Assembly (NCBI RefSeq): GCF_014205165.1
Contig: NZ_JACHMZ010000001.1
Coordinates: 1,896,001-1,960,000, forward strand
DNA: 64,000 nucleotides
From: Micromonospora carbonacea
GTDB taxonomy: Bacteria > Actinomycetota > Actinomycetes > Mycobacteriales > Micromonosporaceae
Direction of reading: 5' to 3'
Both the position numbers and the translations under genes were made by a program. The notes under the pieces are model-generated. The model saw only the letters and a program-made list of their open reading frames with translations. It was not told where the DNA came from and did no database searches. Positions 29,887-38,708 of the stretch are shown piece by piece (within the stretch, counting starts at the first letter, position 1; the number at the start of each line of letters is the position of its first letter).

Positions 29887-30251
29887 GAGAACCCTTCGAG
29901 TACGCGGTTATCCGGCTGGTGCCCCGGGTCGAGCGCGGCGAACGGATCAACGTCGGGGTCGTGCTCTACTGCCAGGGCCGGGACTTCCTCGCGGCGCGTA
30001 CCCACCTCGACGCCGACCGGGTCCGGGCGCTCGCGCCGGACGTGGACCTCGCCGAGGTGGCGGCGGCGCTGGGCTCCTGGGACCGCACGTGCGCCGGGGA
30101 GGGCCCGTCGGGGCGGATGCGGCGGGGCGAGCGGTTCCGCTGGCTGGCGGCCCCGCGCAGCACGATGATCCAGACCGGGCCGGTGCACACCGGGCTGACC
30201 GCCGACCCGGCGGCCGAACTCGACCGGCTGCTCGACGCCCTGGTCCGCTGA
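29883..30251 (+). CDS. DUF3037 domain protein
   Basis: 122 residues, beginning FEYAVIRLVPRVERGERINVGVVLY, the defining DUF3037 segment, with GERFRWLAAPRSTMIQTGPVHTG in the C-terminal half. Function unknown. Translationally coupled to the HipA-like gene through GTGA, so the two products probably work together. Confidence 0.85.
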   Translation: MREPFEYAVIRLVPRVERGERINVGVVLYCQGRDFLAARTHLDADRVRALAPDVDLAEVAAALGSWDRTCAGEGPSGRMRRGERFRWLAAPRSTMIQTGPVHTGLTADPAAELDRLLDALVR

Positions 30252-30431
30252 ACACCCCGGCCGCCGCCCCCTGATCGCGCTACGCCGGCCTCGTCGCCGA
30301 CGGAGCGCGATCCCCCGTTCAGGTCGACCGGCGCGCCGGCGGACGGCCCGGGCGGCCGGCGCCGGTGCGATCAGGATGGCGCGCGACGGCCCGGTGGGGA
30401 CCCGCGATCCGTGGAACTTGCGCAAAACTTG

Positions 30432-30467
<36 letters not shown>

Positions 30468-30504
30468 GGGCCGGCCATCCGCCGCCCCGCGTCGCCGCGG
30501 CCGG

Positions 30505-31095
30505 TCAGCCCCGCCGGGGCTGCGGGACGCGCACCGAGGCCATGCCGGCGGCGGTGGCGGCCTGGATGCCCAGGTCGGCGTCCTCGAAGACCAGGCAGGC
30601 CGCCGGTGGCACGCCCAGCAGCCGGGCGGCGAGCAGGAACGCCTCCGGGTCGGGCTTGGGCCGGGCGTAGTCGCCGGCGCAGACCAGGGTGTCGAACCGG
30701 TCGAGGATGCCGAGCGCGCCGAGGGACGCGGTGACCGACTCCCGGGTGCTGCCGGAGACCACGGCGAAGGGCACCCGCCCGTGGGCGTCGTCGATGTGCC
30801 GCAGCACCCCGGGCACGCCGGTCGCCGTCGGCAGGAGCTCCTGGTAGAGCGTCTCCCGGCGGGCGGCGACGGCCTCCACCGGCATCGTCAGGCCGTGCCG
30901 GGCGTTGAGGTCGGTGACGATGTCGGCCACCGGCCGCCCGGCCCAGGCGTAGAAGAGGTCCTCGGGCAGGTCGCAGCCCCACTCGCCGAGGGCCCGCCGC
31001 CAGGCCGTGTGGTGCTGGGGCATCGAGTCGACGATGGTGCCGTCGCAGTCGAACAGGTACGCCCGGAACTCGCCGTCGGGCAGGGGCAGGATCAC
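30505..31095 (-). CDS. HAD phosphatase, beta-phosphoglucomutase/YqaB-like
   Basis: 196 residues. Motif I FDCDGTIVDSM, motif II AVVSGSTRESV, motif III Lys in ARPKPDPEAF and motif IV FEDADLGIQAATAAGM are intact, with a four-helix cap after motif I. This is the subgroup of sugar-phosphate phosphatases such as fructose-1-phosphatase. GTG 31095 lies 6 nt after a TAGCCT box, so it is probably translated from a leaderless transcript. Confidence 0.88.
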   Translation of the reverse strand: MILPLPDGEFRAYLFDCDGTIVDSMPQHHTAWRRALGEWGCDLPEDLFYAWAGRPVADIVTDLNARHGLTMPVEAVAARRETLYQELLPTATGVPGVLRHIDDAHGRVPFAVVSGSTRESVTASLGALGILDRFDTLVCAGDYARPKPDPEAFLLAARLLGVPPAACLVFEDADLGIQAATAAGMASVRVPQPRRG

Positions 31096-31101
31096 CGCAC
31101 C

Positions 31102-31107
31102 AGGCTA
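31102..31107 (-). promoter_or_regulatory. TAGCCT -10 box for the leaderless HAD gene
   Basis: On the minus strand TAGCCT is followed by 6 nt and then GTG 31095. No Shine-Dalgarno sequence is present, in keeping with leaderless initiation. Confidence 0.5.
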
Positions 31108-31209
31108 TCGCCCGGCGGACCCGGGCCGTCCGGCACGCCCGCCGGCCGACGTTTGACGCCGCAGGCGACGGGTAGTCGCCAGGGCTGACCGGAGAGCGAG
31201 GAGGACCCG

Positions 31210-31830
31210 ATGGAGGGCCGGATCAAGGTCGCCGTGATCTACTACAGCGCGACCGGCATCACGTATCAGATGGCGCAGTCCGCGTGCGAGGCCGCCGGCG
31301 AGGCCGGCGCGGAGGTCCGGCTGCGCAAGGTGCGTGAGCTCGCACCGGACGAGGCGATCCGCTCCAACTCGGGCTGGCAGGCGCACCGCCTCGAAACCCA
31401 GGACGTGATGGAGGCCGAGCCGGACGACCTGTCCTGGGCCGACGTGGTGATCCTCGGGTCGCCCACCCGTTACGGCATGGTCGCCGCCCAGCTCAAGCAG
31501 TTCATCGACACCACCGGCCCGCTGTGGGCGCGCGGCGCGCTGGCGGACAAGGTCTACTCCGCGTTCACCTCGACGGCGACCTCGCACGGCGGCCAGGAGT
31601 CGACCCTGCTGTCGCTGCTCACCGTCTTCTACCACTGGGGCGGCGTCGTCGTCACCCCCGGTTACACCGACCCGAGCCAGTTCGTCGCCGGCAACCCGTA
31701 CGGCGCCTCGCACACCAGCAACAACGGCGAGGTCCCGCCGGACCACGTGGCGCTTGCCGCCACCGCGCTGACCGCGAAGCGGGCGGTGCAGATCGGCGCG
31801 GCGCTGAAGCGGGGCCTGGCCGCCGGCTGA
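31210..31830 (+). CDS. wrbA: NAD(P)H:quinone oxidoreductase, WrbA type
   Basis: 206 residues, flavodoxin-like. The FMN phosphate loop YYSATGITYQMA, the second FMN segment GSPTRYGMVAAQLKQFID and SAFTSTATSHGGQESTLLSLL are classic WrbA. It reduces quinones by two electrons, avoiding semiquinone radicals, as a tetramer in the cytoplasm. A GC-rich 9-bp inverted repeat spans its stop codon (31819-31841) and separates it from the convergent TrpEG gene. Confidence 0.93.
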   Translation: MEGRIKVAVIYYSATGITYQMAQSACEAAGEAGAEVRLRKVRELAPDEAIRSNSGWQAHRLETQDVMEAEPDDLSWADVVILGSPTRYGMVAAQLKQFIDTTGPLWARGALADKVYSAFTSTATSHGGQESTLLSLLTVFYHWGGVVVTPGYTDPSQFVAGNPYGASHTSNNGEVPPDHVALAATALTAKRAVQIGAALKRGLAAG

Positions 31831-31850
31831 CCGCCGGCGGCCGGCGGCCC

Positions 31851-33770
31851 TCATCCCCGGGCGCGGGCCACGGCCGGCGACCGGCCCGGCGGCACCGACA
31901 GCAGGTGGCCCAGCAGGTCGGCCAGGACCGCCAGGCCGTCGCGGCTGAGCACCGACTCGGGGTGGAACTGCACCCCGGCGAAGCCGGGCCCGCGCAGCGC
32001 GTGCACCGCGTGGTCGACCGGGTCGCGGGCCAGCTCCACCGGCCCGTACGCGCTGGCCACCCGGTCGGCGTCGGCGACGGCCGTGAACGTGGAGTAGAAC
32101 CCCACCCGGCGGCTCGTGCCGAACACGCCGACGTCGCGCTGCAACCCCTGGTACGGCGCGTCGCGCCGGTGCAGCCGCAACCCGAGCAGCCCGGCCAGCA
32201 ACTGGTGGCCCAGGCACACCGCGAGGGTCGGCGCGCCGGCCGCGAGCCGCCGGGCGAGCAGCCCGCGCAGGGCCGCCATCTTCGGCTGGTCCACCGCCCT
32301 CGGGTCGCCCGGGCCGGGGCCGGCGACCACCAGGTCGTACGCGTCGTCGCCGGCCGGGCGGTGCCACGGGGCCACCTCGACGGCGAGCCCGAGGGCGCGC
32401 AGCTGGTGGGCGAGCATGCCGGTGAAGGTGTCCTCCCCGTCGACGATCAGCGCCCGGCGGCCGGCCAGCCCGGGCAGGGCCACCGCCCCCGGCGGGCGCT
32501 GGTCCAGCCAGAACCGGGCCAGCGGGGCGTTGCGGGCGGCCAGCGCGGCACGGACCTGCGGGTCGTCGGCCAGCCGGGGCACCGGGCCCGGCCCCGGGTC
32601 GGGGGCGTCGGGGCGCAGCCCGAGCGCGGCCAGCACCCCGGCCGCCTTGGCGTGCGTCTCGGCCACCTCGCCCTCGGGCGTCGAGTGGCGCACCAGCGTC
32701 GCCCCGACCGGCACCCGCAGCTCCCCGCCGGGGGAGATCTCCGCCGTGCGGATCAGGATCGGCGCGTCCAGGGTCTGCCGGCCGGCGTCGTCGCGGCCCA
32801 GCAGGGCCAGCACCCCGGCGTAGTAGCGCCGCCCCGTGCGCTCGTGCCGGGCGATGACCCGGCAGGCGTTCTCCATCGGGCTGCCGGTGACGGTCGGGGC
32901 GAACATCGTCTCCCGCAGCACGTCCCGCACGTCCAGGCAGCTCTGCCCGGCGAGCAGGTACTCGGTGTGCGCCAGGTGCGACATCTCCTTGAGGTAGGGG
33001 CCGACGACCTGCCCGCCGCGCTCGGCGACGGTGGCCATCATCTTCAGCTCCTCGTCGAGCACCATGTAGAGCTCGTCGACCTCCTTCGGGTCGGTGAGGA
33101 AGCGCAGCAGCGAGGCGGTGTCGGCGGTGCCGCCGTGCCGGAAGGTGCCGCTGATCGGGTTCATCATGACCAGTCCGTCGTCGACGCTGACGTGCCGCTC
33201 GGGGCTCGCCCCGACCAGGATCCGGGTGCCGGTGTGCACCACGAACGTCCAGTACGCGCCGCGCTCGCGCAGCAGCAGCCGGCGCAGCGCGGCCAGGGCG
33301 GCGACCAGCGGGGAGCCCTGCACGGTGGCGCGCATGGTGCGGTGGACGACGAAGTTCGCCCCCTCGCCCCGGCCGATCTCCTCGGCGAGCACCCGGGCGA
33401 CCGTGTCGGCGTACTCGGCGTCGGCGATGTCGAACCCGGCGTCGGCGGTCGCCACCGGCGTGTCGGGCAGGGCGGCGACGACGTCGGCCAGGGGCAACCG
33501 GGCGTGCCCGGCGATCTGGAGGCACTCCAGCGGGGTCCCGTCGTCGACGCAGGCGAACCCCCGCTCGGTGACCTGCCGGTACGGCACCAGCGCCAGCGTG
33601 CGTGGCCCGGCCGGGCCGTCGGGCAGCGGGACGTCGGCGAGCCGGTCGACGGCGCGTACGGTGCCGGTGAACAGCTCCAGGTGGTCGGCGCCCTCGCGGC
33701 GGACGAGCGCGAAGGGGCCGGGGTCGACGCCGTCGGCGACGGCGGCGAGCAGGTCGTGCGGGCGGATCAT
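31851..33770 (-). CDS. trpEG: Fused anthranilate synthase TrpE-TrpG
   Basis: 639 residues. Residues about 1-430 form the chorismate-binding TrpE part (VVHRTMRATVQ, MMNPISGTFRHGG, DELYMVLDEELKMM, FAPTVTGSPMENACRVI, VGATLVRHSTPEGE). From about 450 to the end there is a TrpG class-I glutamine amidotransferase with the nucleophile Cys in CLGHQLLAGLLG near 520 and the His-Glu pair in FHPES near 605. It converts chorismate and glutamine to anthranilate, the first step of tryptophan synthesis, and related PhzE enzymes make aminodeoxyisochorismate. A leader peptide with two adjacent Trp codons upstream argues for tryptophan biosynthesis. CAGGAGAACCCG precedes ATG 33770. Confidence 0.9.
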   Translation of the reverse strand: MIRPHDLLAAVADGVDPGPFALVRREGADHLELFTGTVRAVDRLADVPLPDGPAGPRTLALVPYRQVTERGFACVDDGTPLECLQIAGHARLPLADVVAALPDTPVATADAGFDIADAEYADTVARVLAEEIGRGEGANFVVHRTMRATVQGSPLVAALAALRRLLLRERGAYWTFVVHTGTRILVGASPERHVSVDDGLVMMNPISGTFRHGGTADTASLLRFLTDPKEVDELYMVLDEELKMMATVAERGGQVVGPYLKEMSHLAHTEYLLAGQSCLDVRDVLRETMFAPTVTGSPMENACRVIARHERTGRRYYAGVLALLGRDDAGRQTLDAPILIRTAEISPGGELRVPVGATLVRHSTPEGEVAETHAKAAGVLAALGLRPDAPDPGPGPVPRLADDPQVRAALAARNAPLARFWLDQRPPGAVALPGLAGRRALIVDGEDTFTGMLAHQLRALGLAVEVAPWHRPAGDDAYDLVVAGPGPGDPRAVDQPKMAALRGLLARRLAAGAPTLAVCLGHQLLAGLLGLRLHRRDAPYQGLQRDVGVFGTSRRVGFYSTFTAVADADRVASAYGPVELARDPVDHAVHALRGPGFAGVQFHPESVLSRDGLAVLADLLGHLLSVPPGRSPAVARARG

Positions 33771-33867
33771 CGGGTTCTCCTGGTGGTGGCCGGGCGGCGC
33801 CGTCGGTGGCGGCCCCGGGCCGGGGAGAGAACCGGCGACCGCCTCGTGGGGCGGCCGCGTGGGGAAG
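33771..33867 (-). promoter_or_regulatory. Transcription attenuator region of trpEG
   Basis: Between the leader peptide stop and trpEG. On the RNA strand a 9-bp hairpin (33850-33858 with 33835-33843, 6-nt loop, one G-U pair) follows the leader, then a GC hairpin at 33813-33825. Alternative pairing with the Trp-codon region is plausible. No T-run is present. The arrangement matches ribosome-mediated attenuation as described for Streptomyces trpE. Confidence 0.6.
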
Positions 33868-33927
33868 CTACGCGCGGGGGTGGGCCGCCGGGTCGGCGGG
33901 CCACCAGCAGGTCAGGTGCGCGGGCAT
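33868..33927 (-). CDS. Tryptophan leader peptide (19 aa)
   Basis: Encodes MPAHLTCWWPADPAAHPRA followed by TAG, with two adjacent Trp codons at residues 8-9, 97 bp upstream of trpEG. It resembles known Streptomyces trp leader peptides, which also have an early Ala-His and a late PAAH around a run of Trp codons. Ribosome stalling at the Trp codons under tryptophan shortage would favour the antiterminator. The ATG lies 6 nt after a TAGGGT box, so the transcript is probably leaderless. Confidence 0.85.
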   Translation of the reverse strand: MPAHLTCWWPADPAAHPRA

Positions 33928-33933
33928 GCCGTC

Positions 33934-33939
33934 ACCCTA
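33934..33939 (-). promoter_or_regulatory. TAGGGT -10 box of the trp leader transcript
   Basis: Minus-strand TAGGGT followed by 6 nt and the leader peptide ATG at 33927. No convincing -35 is visible 17 bp upstream. Confidence 0.55.
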
Positions 33940-34055
33940 CGCGCGCGCCCACCGCCGGGGAACCCGGTCCCGGGGTGCGGGACCGGCCGCCGGGCCACCT
34001 GCGGCGACGTCGACCGGCGGGCCGGCCCGGCGGCCGCCCGGTACGGTGAGCCACG

Positions 34056-35468
34056 ATGAACATCCTCGCCCTCGACCTGGGCACCTCCTCGGTGCGTGGC
34101 CTCGTGCTGGACCCGGACGCCGTGCCGCGCCCCGGCGCCCTCGCCCGCCGCAAGGTGCGCGTCGCCGTCGACGACGACGGCGCGGGCACCCTGGACGCCC
34201 CGACCTACCTGGCCTGCCTCGCCGAGTGCCTCGACGAGCTGGCCGCCGGCGGGCACCTGCGCGACGTCGGCCTGGTCGCCACCAGCGCCCAGTGGCACTC
34301 GGTGCTGCCGGTCGACCGGGCCGGCGAGCCGCTGGGGCCGGTGCTCACCTGGCTCGACACCCGCCCCGAGCCCCCGGCGGGCGCGACCGGCCCGGCCGAC
34401 GAGGCCGCATTCCACCGCCGCACCGGCACCTGGTGGCACCGCTGCTACTGGTCGGTGCGGCTGCCGTGGCTGCGTGAGCGCGCCTCGGCCCCGCCCGCCC
34501 GGTTCGTCGGCCTCGCCGAGTACGTGCTGGGCGGCCTGCTCGACGCCGCGCCGATGTCGGTCTCCCAGGCCTCCGGCACCGGCCTGCTCGACCTGCGCAC
34601 CCTCACCTGGGACGCCGAGGCGTGCGAGCTGGCCGCCACCGGCCCGGGGCAGCTCCCCGAGCTGGCCGGCGACGGCTGGCGGGGGCGGCTGCGCCCCGAG
34701 CACGCCCGCCGCTGGCCGCAGCTCGCCGACGCGGCCTGGGCGGCGCCGGTGGGCGACGGGGCCGCCTCGAACGTCGGCTCGGGCGCGGTGGACCCGGGCC
34801 GGGCGGCGGTGACGGTCGGCACCTCGTCGGCCGTCCGGCTGGTCCAGGCGGTGCCGGCCGGCGCGGAGCTGCCGCCGCTGCCGGACCGGCTGTGGCGTTA
34901 CCGGGTCGACCACGACCACGTGGTCACCGGGGCGGCGTACTCCTCCGGGGGGAACCTGTTCGCCTGGGCGGACCGCGAGCTGCGGCTGCCCCGGGGCGCC
35001 GCCCTGGACGCCGCGCTGGCCCGGATCCCCCGGGGCGGCGGCGTCGCGGCGGACCCGCACTTCGGGGGCGACCGGCCGCCCGGCCACGCGCCGGCCGGCT
35101 CCGGCGCGCTGGGCGGGCTGAGCTTCGGCACCGGCGCGGTCGACATCCTCGCCGGCCTGATGTCCGGGGTCTGCCGGCTGGTCGCGGCCGACCTCGTCGA
35201 GCTGGAGTCCACCGTGGGCGGGCCGGTCGAGGTGGTGCTGGGCGGCGGGGCCGTGGAGGCCTCCGCGTGGTGGCGGGAGTCGTTCGCCGACGTCCTCGCG
35301 CCCCGCCGCGTCTACCACCACCCCGACCCGGAGGTCGGCGCGACGGGCGCGGCCCGGGTGGCGCTGGGTCGGCTGGACGCGGCGGTACCGCTCGTGGCCA
35401 TCGGCCGGACGGATGAGCCGCCCTCACCGACCCCGTCAGGACAGCGCCACCCTCGGTATCCTTCCTGA
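34056..35468 (+). CDS. FGGY-family carbohydrate kinase, gluconokinase-like
   Basis: 470 residues. The N-terminal phosphate-binding loop ALDLGTSSVRGLVLD, adenosine-region GDGAASNVGSGAVDPGRAAVTVGTSS split across the middle, and C-terminal VEVVLGGGAVEASAWWRESFADVL identify the FGGY fold. A TWLDTRPE segment and the overall order are closest to gluconate/xylulose kinases. The last 30 residues are Pro/Arg-rich and may be an unconserved extension. TACGGT at 34042-34047 lies 8 nt before ATG 34056. The gene stands alone, so substrate is not indicated. Confidence 0.85.
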   Translation: MNILALDLGTSSVRGLVLDPDAVPRPGALARRKVRVAVDDDGAGTLDAPTYLACLAECLDELAAGGHLRDVGLVATSAQWHSVLPVDRAGEPLGPVLTWLDTRPEPPAGATGPADEAAFHRRTGTWWHRCYWSVRLPWLRERASAPPARFVGLAEYVLGGLLDAAPMSVSQASGTGLLDLRTLTWDAEACELAATGPGQLPELAGDGWRGRLRPEHARRWPQLADAAWAAPVGDGAASNVGSGAVDPGRAAVTVGTSSAVRLVQAVPAGAELPPLPDRLWRYRVDHDHVVTGAAYSSGGNLFAWADRELRLPRGAALDAALARIPRGGGVAADPHFGGDRPPGHAPAGSGALGGLSFGTGAVDILAGLMSGVCRLVAADLVELESTVGGPVEVVLGGGAVEASAWWRESFADVLAPRRVYHHPDPEVGATGAARVALGRLDAAVPLVAIGRTDEPPSPTPSGQRHPRYPS

Positions 35469-35566
35469 GCCCGCCCTCAGGTCGGCCCGTTGACACCGCC
35501 GTCGGGCCTGGTTGGATGGACCCGCGCTCCGGTGTGCGGCGGACGCGAGGGACCTAGGAGGCAGGT

Positions 35567-38185
35567 GTGGGCGCAGGTCCCGACCCGGCGCGGAGCGGGG
35601 TGTCGAACCACCGCAGGCGTCGGTTCGACGTCCGTGTCGTGCCGCACCGCCGCCGCTCGCCGCTGCGGCTGCGGGACTGGCGGCTGGGGACCAAGCTCGC
35701 CACCGTCCTGGTCATCCCGTCCGTGGCGTTCCTGGTGCTGGCCGGCGTGCAGACGCAGGGCCTGGTCGGGCGCACCACCGAACTGAGCGACTTCGCGCGT
35801 CAGGTGGGCATCGGGCGGCAGATCACCGACGCCGTGCACCAGCTCCAGCAGGAACGCGACCGCACCGCCGGCGAGCTGGCCGAGCTGCGCCGCAGCGGGG
35901 GCGGCGGCGTCGCCCGGGACGCCGCGATCGCCGCGCTGAAGCCGTTGCAGTCCGGCACCGACGCCGCCGTGCGGGAGCTGCGGCGGGCGGCCGGCCCGCT
36001 GGCCGACGCCGACGCCGCCTGGCAGGTGGCCTACTCGGCGGCGCTGGAGGCGTACGACCAGGTCGTCTACATCCGCGCGGCGGTGCCCCCGGCGGTGCTG
36101 GCCAGCGACACGATCCTCAGCAACTACCACCGGGCGGTCTCCGCCCTGCTGAACCTGCTCGCCCAGCCCTCGCCGGGGGAGGGCCGGCGGGCGCTCAACG
36201 AGGCCGTGCTGCGCTACGTCCAGCTCGCCCGGGTCAAGGAGCTCTCCTCCCGCGTCCGCGCGGAGCTGTACGCCGCCGCCCGCGCCGGCCGCTACGGGGT
36301 GGAGGACCAGGTCGAGCTGACCGACCTGCGGGCGCAGCAGCTCACCGCCCTCGGGGCGTTCCGGGTCGCCGCCACCAACGAGCAGATCCGCCGCTACGAC
36401 GCGGTCTCCGTCGACCCGGCGTTCACCGCCGCCGCGAAGCTGGAGGAGCAGAGCCTGCCTAGCGGCGGCGCGGAGCCCCGGGTGCTGCCCGCCCCGCAGT
36501 GGTGGGCGGCCAGCGAGCAGCGCCAGGAGCTGCTGCGGCAGTTGGAGGCCAGCGTCGTCGACGACGCGGTGCGCCGGGCCGACGAGGCCAGCGCCGGCCA
36601 GCTGCGCACCACCCTGCTGGTGGCCGGCGGGATCGTCGCGGTGCTGCTGGTGGCCCTGCTGATCTCGGTGCTGGTCGGTCGGACGATCGCCCGGTCGATG
36701 CGGCTGCTGCGCGGCCAGGCGCTGCGGATCGCCCAGGTCGAGCTCCCGGACGCCCTCGACCGGCTCCGCCAGGTCAGCGGCGGGGTGCCCGACATCGAGG
36801 TGCCGGCGGCGGTCGTCCGCTCCCTCGACGAGGTCGGCGAGCTGGCCGAGGCGTTCGTCGCGGTGCACCGCAGCGCCGTCAGCGTCGCGGTGGAACAGGC
36901 GACCATGCGCCGCAACGTCAACCTGATGTTCGTCAACCTCGCCCGGCGCAGTCAGGTCCTGGTGGAGCGGCAGCTGGAGCTGCTCGACAGCCTGGAACGG
37001 GAGGAGAGCGACCCCGACCAGCTGGAGAACCTGTTCAAGCTCGACCACCTCGCCGCCCGCATGCGTCGCAACGACGAGAGCCTGCTGGTGCTCGCCGGCA
37101 GCGAGTCGACCCGGCGGTGGAACCGGCCGGTGGCGCTGGGCGCGGTGCTGCTGGCCGCCAGCGCCGAGATCGAGCAGTACCAGCGGGTGCGCCACCAGCA
37201 GGTGGCCGACCTGCACGTCGTCGGGCACGTCATCGGTGACCTGGTCCACCTGTTCGCCGAGCTGCTGGAGAACGCCACCACGTTCTCCCGGCCGGACACC
37301 GCCGTGCTGGTCACCGCCGGCCCCGAGGGGCCCGGCGCGGTGGTGGAGATCGTCGACCGGGGGCTGGGCATGACCCCGGCGGCGCTCGCCGAGGCGAACG
37401 AGGTGCTGGCGACCCCGCCGGCGGCCGACGTCGCCGCGTCCGAGCGGATGGGCCTGTTCGTGGTCAGCCACCTCGCGGCCCGGCACGCGGTCGTCGTGCG
37501 CCTGCACTCCGCCCCCGACGGCCTGGTGGCCCGGGTGCACATCCCGGCCCCGCTGCTCACCGCCGCCCCGCCGATGGTGGAGCTGGACCCGCCCGTGTCC
37601 CCACGGATGCTGACCACCACGCTGACCAACCTGCCCCGGGTGACCGCGCCCCTGGCCGACGACCCCGCCCCGGTGGCGGGCGGTCGCCCGGTGGGCGGCG
37701 CCGCGGCCCGGGGCCCGGCCCGGCCGCCAGGCGTCGCCGTGCCCCCGGAGCCGGCGGAGCAGCCGGTGGCGGGTCGCCGGCCGCGCAGCGTCACCGTGCC
37801 CAGGCCGGGGCGGTCGGTGCCGGTGCGGGCCGAGGACGTGCTGACCCCGGCCGCCGGCCCGGCCGCCCCCGGCGGGGGCGGCTGGTGGTCACGGCAGGGC
37901 CCGGCGGCCGGCACGGCGACCCCCGATCCCGTGCCGCCCGCGGTGCCGGTGACCGGGGGCGTCAACGAGCACGGACTCCCCGTCCGGGTGCCGATGGCCC
38001 AGCTCGCCACCGTCACGCAGCCGGCGCGGCCGCAGACGCCGGCCCCGCGGCACGACCCGGACCCGGAGGCCGTGGGCGGCATGCTGACGCGGCTCTACAG
38101 CGGCGTACGGCGGGCCGAGGCCGAGGAGACCACCGAGATTTTCCTGCCGCCGGCCGGCGGGCGCACCGAAGGGGGACATCAGTGA
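35567..38185 (+). CDS. cvnA: Conservon-type sensor protein CvnA (nitrate/nitrite-sensing domain, histidine-kinase-like ATPase)
   Basis: 872 residues. First membrane helix [17 protein letters not shown] (about 43-60), an outside NIT-like helical domain ([21 protein letters not shown]), second helix [21 protein letters not shown] near 350, HAMP-like segment, then a GHKL ATPase with N-box [16 protein letters not shown] near 560 and G-box DRGLGMT. The usual phospho-accepting His region is replaced by [23 protein letters not shown], as in CvnA proteins. The last 220 residues are Pro/Ala-rich and disordered. AGGAGG lies 5 nt before GTG 35567. cvnB follows with a 1-nt overlap. Confidence 0.88.
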   Translation: MGAGPDPARSGVSNHRRRRFDVRVVPHRRRSPLRLRDWRLGTKLATVLVIPSVAFLVLAGVQTQGLVGRTTELSDFARQVGIGRQITDAVHQLQQERDRTAGELAELRRSGGGGVARDAAIAALKPLQSGTDAAVRELRRAAGPLADADAAWQVAYSAALEAYDQVVYIRAAVPPAVLASDTILSNYHRAVSALLNLLAQPSPGEGRRALNEAVLRYVQLARVKELSSRVRAELYAAARAGRYGVEDQVELTDLRAQQLTALGAFRVAATNEQIRRYDAVSVDPAFTAAAKLEEQSLPSGGAEPRVLPAPQWWAASEQRQELLRQLEASVVDDAVRRADEASAGQLRTTLLVAGGIVAVLLVALLISVLVGRTIARSMRLLRGQALRIAQVELPDALDRLRQVSGGVPDIEVPAAVVRSLDEVGELAEAFVAVHRSAVSVAVEQATMRRNVNLMFVNLARRSQVLVERQLELLDSLEREESDPDQLENLFKLDHLAARMRRNDESLLVLAGSESTRRWNRPVALGAVLLAASAEIEQYQRVRHQQVADLHVVGHVIGDLVHLFAELLENATTFSRPDTAVLVTAGPEGPGAVVEIVDRGLGMTPAALAEANEVLATPPAADVAASERMGLFVVSHLAARHAVVVRLHSAPDGLVARVHIPAPLLTAAPPMVELDPPVSPRMLTTTLTNLPRVTAPLADDPAPVAGGRPVGGAAARGPARPPGVAVPPEPAEQPVAGRRPRSVTVPRPGRSVPVRAEDVLTPAAGPAAPGGGGWWSRQGPAAGTATPDPVPPAVPVTGGVNEHGLPVRVPMAQLATVTQPARPQTPAPRHDPDPEAVGGMLTRLYSGVRRAEAEETTEIFLPPAGGRTEGGHQ

Positions 38186-38610
38186 TGACGTTGAGCCAGG
38201 AGGCGCGGGACGTGAGCTGGCTGGTCAGCGCGTTCGCGCAACGGGTGCCCGGGGTGGCGCACGCCATCGTGGTCTCCTCGGACGGGCTGCTGGTCGCCGT
38301 CTCCGACCACCTGCCGCGCGACCACGCCGACAAGCTCGCCGCCGTGACCTCGGGGGTGATGAGCATCACCGCCGGCGCGGCGCAGATGTTCGACGGCGAC
38401 ATCGTCAAGCAGACCGTCGTGGAGATGGGCCGCGGCTACTTCCTGGTGATGCAGGTGCGCGACGGCTCGATCCTGGCCACGCTGGCCGCCGGGGACGCCG
38501 ACATCGGCGTGGTCGGCTACGAGATGGCGCGGCTGGCCAAGCAGGCCGGCGAGATGCTCACCCCGGCGCTGCGCGCCGAGCTCCAGCAGGCGCTGCCCCC
38601 GCTGGGCTGA
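38185..38610 (+). CDS. cvnB: Roadblock/LC7 protein CvnB
   Basis: 141 residues, single roadblock domain ([30 protein letters not shown], with [21 protein letters not shown]). In conservons CvnB acts with CvnA, CvnC (DUF742) and the small GTPase CvnD in a signalling complex at the membrane. Here the next gene is a convergent beta-glucosidase, so cvnC and cvnD are absent. The start could be ATG 38185 or the adjacent GTG 38182. Confidence 0.9.
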   Translation: MTLSQEARDVSWLVSAFAQRVPGVAHAIVVSSDGLLVAVSDHLPRDHADKLAAVTSGVMSITAGAAQMFDGDIVKQTVVEMGRGYFLVMQVRDGSILATLAAGDADIGVVGYEMARLAKQAGEMLTPALRAELQQALPPLG

Positions 38611-38657
38611 GCGCGCCCGGGAGGGCCCGCCGGACGGTCCGCCGGCCCGGCTGGACG

Positions 38658-38697
38658 CCCGCCGGGCGGTGCGGAGCGACCGTGTCCGCCCGGCGGG
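38658..38697. terminator. 12-bp perfect stem-loop between convergent cvnB and GH1 genes
   Basis: Arms 38658-38669 and 38686-38697 pair exactly around a 16-nt loop, 47 bp after the cvnB stop and 11 bp before the end of the beta-glucosidase gene. Confidence 0.6.
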
Positions 38698-38708
38698 GGA
38701 GTTCCCGA

